Source: Terana coerulea | Lineage: Eukaryota > Basidiomycota > Agaricomycetes > Polyporales > Phanerochaetaceae | Assembly (NCBI GenBank): GCA_024811115.1 | Contig: JAKOGH010000228.1 | Location: 1 to 45,509, forward strand | Length of the DNA: 45,509 nucleotides | Direction of reading: 5' to 3' | Part shown: positions 33,611-44,147 of the stretch, in pieces | Position numbering within the stretch: position 1 is the stretch's first letter | Layout: every line of letters begins with the position of its first letter | The notes under the pieces: model-generated | Seen by the model: only the letters and a program-made list of their open reading frames with translations | The model's database searches: none | What the model was told of the DNA's origin: nothing | Position numbers and translations under genes: made by a program

Positions 33611-35591
33611 GGGCACAGTGGCCGAGAGGTCTGTGTCCTTGGGCGGTCATAGCCGCCCTAAAGGCTGGGTGTTCGAGTCCTCTCTTGGTAAAGGATGTGC
33701 GAAAGATAATTATGGAAACTCGACCCACACGTGGCAGCATTGCTAATCCACATCCCGTGATACAAGCCCTCCCTTAGTAAAGGAGGTGCAAAAGAAGGCT
33801 ACAGAAGCTTGTGTCACTCCCGGAAGGGAGTTGGCCCAAAAGGGTTTGCGACAGCCGGGGTCCCCAATTTGGGCTGTTCACTCCAAGGCATTGGGCTGCA
33901 CGCTAAGCGGCAGAATTCCCTCTAAGTGCTGGAACAGTTCAAAGCCCGAAAGGGTCTGAAAAGATAGGGGGGCGATAAGAAGGGGAATCGTTGTGATAAC
34001 AAGCCGACGTAATGACAGGCTACCCTCTCCCCAATTGCCGCCTGTGGGAATTGAGGGACATTAGTCACGGGCTAGGAGGGGTTGGCCTGAACAAGGCATG
34101 CGACCTCCCTAAATTAACTCCTGGGACACTATGGTCCAGGTCAACCGTGGCGAGACAGAGACTGAGGACATACTGGGAATCTGCGCCTGATGGCATCAGC
34201 AAACCATATGCCGAGAACGGGAAACTGGATAACCCTGGGCTAGGGTTTAAGTTGGCAGGGTTGATCCAGGGAAGGGTAACCTCCTGGGGACTTGTGACAT
34301 CCAGCGAGCCGTGGCGGAAAGGGGCAGTCCCCTTCTCCCGGCCCGAGAGGTCTAAATCCTCTGTCAGTCCGATCTGTTCGGGCTTAAGTTGATACCTAGT
34401 GACGCATGTTGGCTAAGTTGAGTGACATGTGGTGGGCCTCGCAAGAGAACCCTCTGTACTGGAAGATCAATCTCCTGACCAGGAGAAGGTCGCCCAGTGC
34501 TGGTATAGCGGAGATGCGGAAACATGCGATTATATCCTATATGATTGCAAACTGTGAATGCGCCGCTTCATCAGAGAAGGAAACAAACAATTTACGGATA
34601 GGGAATTGTTTGATATAGCAAGGAGAAACGGAGAGCAAGGCACCATATTCAATGCCGATGCTCGATGTAGGGTCTTTGCATTCACGGAAGAAGACATCGC
34701 CCTCTTCCTGAAATTGAACCCGATGGTAGCCACATTCCAGTGGCTCGAACTCAGGAACAAATATACGATGATGAGCACAACGGAGTCCGGAAGAAAGACT
34801 CCCTGGCGGCTCTCAAGCAGACCTCCACGGAAGAATGCGCAGATTAGCGCGCTTCTCGTGGGACAAAGATCATGCTCCAGCTCTTCTCCGCAGGTGGGAG
34901 AGGGACAAGGAGATAGCGAACTGGGGTAAACTCGATCAAAACTTCGACCAGTGGTGGGGGTGGCACGCTGTCAACAGTATCCGGAAGGAGTTTGGATCAG
35001 ACATAGACGAGGACAAGCTCCTCGTCGAGTTCGGTTGGGATTTGGACACTACTTTAGCGATCGAGGAGGATCTTTGGTTGCTCAAAGGTAGCGAGTGGAT
35101 CGAAGGGAAAAGGCCAGGTTTATCGACCCGTTGCGCAAGTACCAGAAGCCCACTCATGTCCGAATGAAACGACCAAAGGCCAACATGTGGCTTGATCCTG
35201 TATGGGTACAGGGTAAGATATATGAGTACCGTAAGAGTGCTCATCCAGATTATGTAGGGCTATACGCCTACATGTAGTGCGGCATGGATTTTTCATTTCC
35301 TATGTGCGTAGGGGTTTCTCGAGTCTCGGGTTCAAACCCGGCTCTGGGCGGGGGTTTCTCGGGAGCATCGGGTTTTCGGGCCAGAGTGCCGCCGAAGGCC
35401 GCCCTTCCTGTCCGTAAGGGGGGAAGAAAAGGGCATCTATCCCAGAGGGGATGCCCCGGCGAGTCGACACCACGGACACACGGATTCACACTCAACGGAC
35501 CCAGTAGATACAGATCTATTAGCACCGGAGCTCATGCGGTTCGTCCCGCGCTTCGTTAACAATACCAGATTTCAAAAAAAAAAAAAAAAAA
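33611..35591 (+). mobile_element. tRNA-headed, poly(A)-tailed retroposon (about 2 kb)
   Basis: A 1,981-bp insertion in F-box copy B with exact 13-bp flanking duplications and an 18-A tail (35574-35591), the marks of target-primed reverse transcription. The 5' end (33619-33680) carries an A box TGGCCGAGAGG and a B box GGTGTTCGAGTCC spaced as in a long-variable-arm (Ser/Leu) tRNA, an internal Pol III promoter. The next about 850 bp has many short GC stems and no gene. From about 34470 to 35277 runs a coding-like region in two alternating frames: FNADARCRVFAFTEEDIALF, ARFSWDKDHAPALLRRWERD, NWGKLDQNFDQWWGWHAVNS, then PKANMWLDPVWVQGKIYEYR ending YVGLYAYM at 35277. I see no reverse transcriptase or endonuclease motif. 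A second T-arm-like stem CGGGTTCAAACCCG (35327-35340) lies in the 3' part. It is unusually long for a SINE. Confidence 0.85.
33619..33680 (+). promoter_or_regulatory. Internal RNA polymerase III promoter (A and B boxes)
   Basis: A box at 33619-33629 and B box at 33668-33680, about 39 bp apart, which fits a class II tRNA ancestor. The arms do not fold into a sound tRNA cloverleaf, so this is a tRNA-derived head and not a functional tRNA gene. Confidence 0.6.
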
Positions 35592-35604
35592 GAGTCCCTG
35601 GCTG
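35592..35604. repeat. Right target-site duplication
   Basis: Second exact copy of GAGTCCCTGGCTG, immediately following the A-run; F-box coding sequence resumes here. Confidence 0.9.
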
Positions 35605-36523
35605 TAGGCTGGAGTCATTTTTAGACCACCGATATCGTATTTCCGCGTGTCACCCACCTCAACGTTGATCTTTGCTAGTCGCCAGTGTTGCGAGCCATCG
35701 TTACCAGTTTCCCCAATGTCCAGGAACTGGATTTCTGGACAGGGCGAGAGAACGAAACCGCAGACGGCCTTATGGACCTCCGAGTCGAGAACCAAGAATC
35801 TCAACTCCAAGTGTCCTGGAACTCCTTGGAGCATCTTTCGGGCTCAATCCCGTGCTTGTACGCCCTTGGTGTGCGATGCAAGGTCGCCCACCTCAGTGTA
35901 GGATGTTTCCACCGGGAGAATTCCGATGGCCCCATGCTCTTCAGTATACTCACCGATGCACGGCCATCCTCCCTTAATATCTCCCTCTGGTCACCTGAAT
36001 GTGACCTGTCTCAGATGACAGGCTACCTTGCCCCTGTGAGGGATACCCTGACCCAGTTCAACGCCAAATTAGCATTCCACGGGGTGGAGTACGAGGACCC
36101 TAGCGACCGAGTTGTACGTATGCTCAGTATTTCATCTCGCTTTTGCTAACGCCTGTATTATAGCATGATCTTTTCACCTCGCTATCACCATTTCCCTGGT
36201 TGTACTTGACCTTCGGATTGAGTGGACGTGTGACAGGGAACCAGGCTTCGAATTCGAGACTCTCGATGGCGGAGAGACCGTTTGCATCATCCCCCTGCCG
36301 GAAGCAGTGTCAAGCCCCTCGACCAAATCAACCTCTTCGCTCTGGCGGAGCAAGCTATGCGCTCCATTCCAACGCTTCGATTTATCAGCTTTTGGGCCAG
36401 GCTGCGAGATGAATTTTCGAAATTCGGGAGGTGGAAGAAAACTCAACGAGGACAATGCAGCCCGTACCCTTATCGCGGAAGGAGAATACAGAGTTGCGTA
36501 AATCTCTTCGTCCTCTCATGTGA

Positions 36524-37153
36524 GCGAATGGGTAGAGAGGAATGTGCAGAGACTTCGGACGGAGTTACATAGGGATCTACCTGTGAATACACTCTTTGGC
36601 AGCTTGGGCTTGTATAGCTTACGGAAAATGCGGGATACAGGTTGGTATTGTCCTTCTCAGGAAAACAGACCAAACGCTAATTTCTTTTTTTTCGCAGACA
36701 GGGGGCTACCGTGTCTCAACGTTGAATCGTCCACTGTGCCACGCACTTGAAGCCTAATCCTCGGACCCTATGAGCGAGAGCATGAATGCCTATATTTACG
36801 CGCGTAGTCGACTGGTCGGCATTTGTCGAAAGGAGCTGTGAACTATCTCACTCGGCTGCGATCAGTCAACGTTGGAATATGCTGTATACGTATACACTTC
36901 GTCCACCGTAAGTTACAGCTCAGCGAAAGCCAAGATTTGGGCATGAAAACATGCAAACGTACTCCAGACTATGCGTAGAGCCCAGAGCTCTACATAATGT
37001 GGCTCACTATGCCTCGCACCCAGCGCCCACTCTCTTAAGGCTCAGCATTGCCCGCATATGGATTTATCAGCTTACATAATCCGTTTCGAATGGGAGTGAC
37101 CACTGGCACCGCTGTGGACTAACTCAGCTTTCAACGTCTCGTTCGAGGGTAGC
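36524..37153. other. Intergenic between F-box copies B and C
   Basis: 630 bp with no gene. It contains a 3' tail for copy B and the promoter of copy C. No clear TATA was chosen. Confidence 0.45.
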
Positions 37154-38691
37154 ATGTCTGCTGCACTAATACATTTCGAGCACGCTGGGGCTCAGAACGC
37201 CGTGAGTGGTCTTATAGTGAATTATTTACATGCTGACTATCCCTTTCCTCCCAGATGCGCCTAAATTGGGACGTCCTCACGGAGGTTATGTCTTTTCTCG
37301 ACAGAGAAGACGCGAGCCGCATGTCGCGAACATGCCATATGTTACTGCGCCAAGTTGCTCCAATCATGCTGGAAGGCAGAGTCTACCTTTCGGACGTCCA
37401 CCAATTCATCTCGTTCTGCTGGTTCATGGCCCGAGACCGCAAACGCTTCCACTATCTACGCGACCTACAGATCACTTTTTATTTTTACGAGAATCTACCG
37501 GAAAAACAGCTGGGAAAATTCCTCGCTCGCATATTCAAGCATGCGTCCAAGCTGCACTCGCTCCACATTAGCCATCCAGAACTCCTCGAGGCGCACGAGC
37601 GCATCCCTGACTATATTTCGGCTATGCCGAAGCTTCGAAGCTTCCAGCTCTGGGACCTCACGGAGGAATTTCTTCACACTGTCCAGCGCATCCACGCTCC
37701 TGTGACAACTATGGATGCCAGGTTCAACAGCCCCATGGACACCCCGATCCATTGCCATACCTCAGCAATTTCAAGGACACGCTCGAGTCCCTGACCGTGG
37801 GCTATAGCTGTTTCGAAAGCACCGATGTCGTGTTCTCGCGCGTCACATGTCTCTTCCTGGACCTTTGCTCGTGGCCGATTCTGCGGGCCATCATCACCTG
37901 CTTTCCCAACGTTAAGGACCTACACATCTGGACTGGGCAGGAGCGCAATTCGGAAGAGGATTTGATTCAAGACCTACGGACTGAGAACCAGGAATCTCAA
38001 CTCCAAGTGTCCTGGGGCTCCTTGCCACATCTTTCGGGCGCAGTTGACTGCTTGTACATGCTCGGCGTACAATGCAAAGTTGGTCATCTTCGCATAGGAA
38101 GCGTTTATCAGAAGACGTCCGAGGGTCCCAGGTTGACCAGGATTCTTTCAGACACTCGGCCGTCGTCCCTCGACATCTGCCTTTGGTTGCCCGAATGCGA
38201 CCTGTCTCGGCTGGGAGAGACCCTTGCCCCTGCAAGGCACACTTTGACCCGCTTCGAAGCCAAATTGGAATTCCGCAGGATGGGCTATGAGAACCCCAGT
38301 TCTCAACTCGTACGTCTTACCTGAATTTGATTTTAACCCGGCTAACATCTACTTTTAGCACGATCTCTTTATATCGCTGTCGCCGTTTCCATTGATTACG
38401 CTTGACCTTAAGATCGAGTGGTCGCGCCACGCCTTAACTCGCCTCGTATTCACCGCCAGCAACGGCATGGAGAGCAACAATCCTGTAGGCGACATCAACC
38501 TGTCCGCTTTGGCGGAGCAAGCTATGAATTGCATCCCGACTCTTCAATTTGTCAGCCTTCAGGCCAGATCTCGAGAGGGATATTTTCAGATCCGGGAGGT
38601 GGAAGAAAACTCGACGATGGCCAGACAAGTTGTCCAATTGTCATGGGATGAGAATATCGAGCTGCGAAAATCTCTTGATCCGCTCATGTGA
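37154..38691 (+). CDS. F-box protein, array copy C, one frame break
   Basis: Best preserved copy. Start 37154 (MSAALIHFEHAGAQNA), an intron ending CTCCCAG, then the F-box MRLNWDVLTEVMSFLDREDA and SRMSRTCHMLLRQVAPIM. Body: HQFISFCWFMARDRKRFHYL, KLRSFQLWDLTEEFLHTVQR. At 37742-37745 four C where five would fit shifts the frame by one, then DPLPYLSNFKDTLESLTVGY, VFSRVTCLFLDLCSWPIL, LYMLGVQCKVGHLRIG, SLDICLWLPECDLSRLGETL. A final intron follows, then HDLFISLSPFPLITLDLKIE, INLSALAEQAMNCIPTLQF and the end NIELRKSLDPLM at 38691. It would be about 490 residues if the C-run had one more base. SCF substrate-receptor role is from the F-box family; the target is unknown. If the break is a base-calling error this is the one live member of the array. 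Confidence 0.75.
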
Positions 38692-39298
38692 ACAGAGGGA
38701 TAAATAGGCACGATGCGGCAACTGCGGGCACTGTGACACGTAAGTCTAGTTTCGGACTTCATCTTACCTGTCAGTTTGGTTGAGCATGATTTACAGACGA
38801 GCGATGTAGATGCTGCTTTCTCTGGTCAACAGCTTCAGCTCTTTCCCATCGCGTACCATGTCACTATCTTGACTGCACTGAGCATGGTCGTGCTCCTCAC
38901 CTCTCAATTGGCGCAAGATGTTTACCTCTGGACAGTTTCACAAGTCTCAGAATGTAAGGTGGAATGTGCAGCCAGACATGCCTCACTGAATGCAACAGTG
39001 GTCCATTGAACTCGGCAACGACATCATAGTACTAGTTGACGGGTCCTGTATTTCACAACAAGGTTATGCAGAGATCGGTGCAGGCGTGCAGAAAGCCTTG
39101 CTCATATTTCCGTGGCACTCCCGACTCAGAGCGTACGAATGGCGGAACATGCATTTCACTTCTTAACATCCGAGCAGACACGGCATTGTTCAAGGCAAGT
39201 TTCGTCAAGAACAAAGAGAGCAAGACATGACCATTCGAGGTAAAATTTGTTCCGTACAAGTACAGCCAAAGAAAGAGATATTGGAGTCAGAGATAGAT
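38692..39298. other. Intergenic, convergent 3' ends
   Basis: Between F-box copy C (plus) and the carbamoyl phosphate synthetase gene (minus). A GTAAGT...TTTACAG pair around 38740-38797 suggests a spliced 3' UTR of copy C. The 77-codon frame at 38776-39009 has one hydrophobic run but no support as a gene. Confidence 0.45.
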
Positions 39299-40723
39299 TC
39301 AAGCAGCAGCCGCGATGGGCTGAGGTTGGGCGTTAGTCAACGTAGGCTCGACCTGTGAGGCACCCATCACGTCGGCTCCAGGCGTCTTGACTTGCAGCTT
39401 GTGCGCACGGCACTCGGCCAAGAAGTCGGTGAACATCTGTGGTGAATCTGAGTCAATGTTCAAGACAATGAAGGACTGAAAAAACATACCTCGATAGTAT
39501 CAAGAGGACCACCGGCGCTCTCAGGGTGGAACTGCACACCCCAGACCTTCTTCCCCGACTCCGGCGTCGACTTGATGCCCTCGACGGACGAGTCGTTGCA
39601 GTTGATGAAGAACGGCTCCCAGCCGCGCGGGAACGGGTCCTGCAGCTTGAGCGCGTACTGGTGGTTCTGGCTCGTGACGTACACCCGTCCTGCCTTGATC
39701 GACCCCGACGACGCCAGCGCGAGGACGGGCTGGTTGTGCCCCCGGTTGCCGAACGTCATGCGGTACGCGTCGAGGCCCGCGGCGATCCCGATGACCTGGT
39801 GCCCCATGCAGATGCCGAACACGGGCCGGTCCCACTCCTGCAACGTCTTGCGCAGATGCAGCGCGGCCTCCATGCAGTGGTTCGGGTCGCCAGGCCCGTT
39901 GGAGAGGAATAGCCCGTCGAATTGGTCACGGACTTGGTTGAAGTCGAAGTTCCAGGGCAGAACGGTGACGGCGGCGCCACGGCGGACAAGTGAACGGAGG
40001 ATATTGGCCTTCGCACCGAAGTCGAGGACGGCAATTTTGACATCGCCAGTGGGGTTGAGAGTATATGGCTCAGAGGTGGACGCCTGGGCAACCAGGTTCT
40101 CAGTCGTGGGATCCCAGTATTCTTCGGCGGCAGGCGCAGGCGCGGACGCGTCAGAACCAATGGCGAGGCGACCAAGGGTAGTCCCCTGGTCACGGAGAAG
40201 TGTGGTGATGGCGCGAGTGTCGACACCGGTGATGCCGGGTACGCCGTAGCGTTGACACCATTGCGACAGGGACTCGACGGCAGCGTGGTGGGAGAATTTC
40301 TCGGCAAGGTCGGCGACGACGACAGCGCTGCACTGGATGCCTTCGGACTCAAGATATACACCGACGTCGCGGGCATCGACGGGTGTTTTGTTATTTGGTA
40401 CACCGTAGTTGCCGATGAGCGGTGTTGTGAAGACGAGGATTTGGCCGCGGTACGAGGGATCGGTCATTGACTCGGTGTCTGTGCAAGCACTCAGCACCAG
40501 TGACGAAACTAAATTGAAAATGGCACTTACATGATGTGATGGATGTGGAGAAGACCGTCTCTCCATAAATACTCTTCTGTGCACCAAAAGAACGGCCGAC
40601 GAAAGACTGCCCAGTTTTGAGGTGAAGTACCGCTGGCAGTGAGGACGCGCCGGGCGTTGTTTGGGCATGGGTGGCGAATCCTCGGGAGAGGCGGGCAAGA
40701 CGGATAAAATTACGAGCAATCAT
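39299..40723 (-). CDS. CPA1: Carbamoyl-phosphate synthase, arginine-specific, small (glutaminase) subunit
   Basis: Hydrolyses glutamine and passes ammonia to the large subunit to make carbamoyl phosphate for arginine synthesis. Three exons (40723-40531, 40478-39490, 39436-39299) join in frame to 439 residues with no frame break. The N-terminus MIARNFIRLARLSRGFATHA is a basic, amphipathic presequence, placing it in mitochondria. The N-domain has LHLKTGQSFVGRSFGAQKSI, SITSYTESMTDPSYRGQ and GVPGITGVDTRAITTLLRDQ. The class I glutamine amidotransferase domain has FLSNGPGDPNHC, the nucleophile Cys in VFGICMGHQVIGIA and the His/Glu pair in GVQFHPESAGG. The presequence and the attenuator-like uORF just upstream mark the arginine-specific enzyme rather than the pyrimidine-path fusion protein. 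Start chosen because it directly precedes the presequence and has A at -3. Confidence 0.97.
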
Positions 40724-40738
40724 GTTGGTTGAGCTGCT

Positions 40739-40870
40739 TTAGTGGCTGAGGAGCGAGAAAACGAGGTCACTGAGATAACTGCAGGCAATTTGACAGACAC
40801 GGTCAGTGACCACGACGCTTTCGTGTAAAGGCAAGACGTACTCGTCACGAGTACTTTGCGTGAAAGTCAT
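40739..40870 (-). promoter_or_regulatory. Spliced upstream ORF, arginine attenuator peptide candidate
   Basis: First ATG in the CPA1 leader at 40870. Exon 1 is 40870-40842, intron 40841-40779 (63 nt, GTACGT donor, CACTGAC branch, CTGCAG acceptor), exon 2 is 40778-40739 ending TAA. The spliced product has 22 residues and ends STRDDYLSDLVFSLLSH. The core DYLSD and the preceding Thr match the arginine attenuator peptide of ascomycete CPA1/arg-2 (core TSQDYLSDHLW), which stalls ribosomes at its stop codon when arginine is high; the usual His-Leu-Trp is Leu-Val-Phe here. The uORF ATG has T at -3, a weak context that allows leaky scanning, and its stop is only 15 nt before the CPA1 ATG. Unspliced RNA would read a 43-residue peptide in the same frame. 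Confidence 0.8.
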
Positions 40871-41241
40871 GTACGAGCGGGGTCGCTCTGAGAAAAGAGT
40901 GAGCAGCTGAGCTAGCGAGGGCTGGTGGTGGTGGTGGTGAGTCAAGTTTGAGTCAACTCGCACGCGCGCTCGCCAAATTTTGCCAACTCCGCGTGCATGG
41001 CGAACGACATCATCCTTGCTTACTTCAGCGATGCGGGGGTATTAAGGCTTATTTCATTACTCTACTATCTAGTGCACGACAGATGAGGCGGGTAGCGCAA
41101 AACTACGGATATCAGGTACATTTCGATTCAAAAGCGAGGTCCGTAAATTTTTGGGTCGTGCGTGCGTGAGCGTCGTCTAAACATCCAAACCCCTCCGAAT
41201 TGTCCATAAAAGAAAACAAGAACAGGTGTATCCAACTCCGA

Positions 41242-43064
<1,823 letters not shown>

Positions 43065-43211
43065 AACGGGGCTGCAGACGGGGATGAGCACGACGCGTCG
43101 GACGTCGAGGGGGACGTACTGGTTAATGTAGACGGGCCTGGTGGTGGTGGTGGAGATGAGTTGAGGGGCGGACTGGGTCCTGGTGAGTGGGGCCCTTGGG
43201 CGATGATGACG

Positions 43212-43219
43212 TTTATATA
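43212..43219 (-). promoter_or_regulatory. TATA box of the UDP-glucose pyrophosphorylase gene
   Basis: TATATAAA on the minus strand, about 150 bp upstream of the ATG at 43064, followed by a leader rich in CCACCACC/CTCAACTC. Position fits a strong housekeeping promoter. Confidence 0.6.
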
Positions 43220-44147
43220 TCTCTGGACTTTCTGGACGCGCGGGCAAGTCCGAAGATGGCTCCTCGAAAATGGGTTCACAGATCGATTTGCGCTGCCTGG
43301 ACGGTAGATGATTATCCAGTTCCTCCCCAGGCCCTGCTGATCCGACAAAGAGAGAAAGACGGGCGAAGGCAGAGGTCGACTGGGTGACGGTCCCCGCCGC
43401 CGTTCTACTTCGCGGCTGCCACGACAAACGTGTGTGCATGCCTGGTGCATACGCAGCCCAAACCTGGCCCACGGGCTGCAATGAGGAAAGACCGACTATG
43501 CTCCCGCGTCGTCGCCCAACGTGCCTTTATAACTTCTCCTTCGCAATCACCACGTCTCTGATCAGAGCCAGAACAAATCGGGCGAGCGCAGGCACCGCTT
43601 CCCTGGCTCTGCCCACTTGGGCGGCGGGCCAGGCCTCCGCGCCGGAACAGTAGTCAAGGCGCCCTGTTTACCCGTCGACGATGCTTGGTTTTGTGCGCGA
43701 GCATCAGAGGCCATTGGCCGCCAGCACCCGGCGAGAACTCCCTCAAACTAACAGACACAGCAACAGGATTTTTGGTACAACCGCATGCACACTTACAGAC
43801 GTCCCAGTCACCAGATCTCACGGTGTCAGCACACCGGCTTCAACACGCCTTCCTGCACCGATGCACGCAAAGCCAACAGTCAGGAGAACAACGCGAAACG
43901 ACTGTGCGGACCGCCAGCGTGAGATGCTGGCCGATCGACGGGACTGGGCTCCGGAGGCACACACCCACGTCAAGTCAACGAGATGTCCGAGAGCCGTCTG
44001 ATCATAGCCATTCATTCACGCACATCTACACTCTGAAGTCAAAGCGAACCTTACGGCACCATTAATACCAGCACAAGGACACCTGTCATCAAACGCAAAG
44101 TCAGCTACGATCACGGCGCCCTGGGCCAGAACGCGAGCGCACCTTCT
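43220..44147. other. Intergenic, UGP1 upstream region
   Basis: About 930 bp. Overlapping open frames of 89-126 codons on the plus strand show no domain or exon chain and have the look of GC-rich noise. It must contain UGP1 upstream elements and the 3' tail of the next gene. Confidence 0.5.

Larger units (their letters stand above)
32967..36523 (+). pseudogene. F-box protein, array copy B, decayed and interrupted
   Basis: Starts MSSELDEANGD, then an intron. The F-box reads in shifted frames (NWDVLTEVMTSLKRADASRM preceded by a short extra stretch), then FISFCGFMKRDHKRFRHLRD, LHLSVYFHVNLPREQLGKLL and DTPNPLPYLSNFEG. A 1,981-bp poly(A)-tailed insertion breaks it at 33611. The gene resumes at 35592 and gives LRAIVTSFPNVQELDFWTG, LEHLSGSIPCLYALGVRCKV, SLWSPECDLSQM, an intron, then FTSLSPFP with a one-base loss at CCCTGG (36191 area), INLFALAEQAMRSIPTLRF and NTELRKSLRPLM with the stop at 36521-36523. 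Several independent frame breaks plus the insertion make this the most decayed copy. Homology to copies A and C is clear along its length. Confidence 0.8.

Noticed and set aside
33611..33690. Functional tRNA-Ser or tRNA-Leu gene
   Set aside because: A and B boxes are present but the T stem and acceptor do not pair well; it sits at the 5' end of a retroposon with target duplications.
35310..35347. Second tRNA gene around GGGTTCAAACCC
   Set aside because: Only a T-arm-like hairpin is seen; no A box at the right distance and no cloverleaf.
38776..39009. 77-codon frame between F-box copy C and CPA1
   Set aside because: Likely spliced 3' UTR of copy C; one hydrophobic run is not enough to support a gene.
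39526..40249. Long plus-strand frames across CPA1 (up to 225 codons)
   Set aside because: Antisense of a gene with a fully matched family, exons and active-site motifs.
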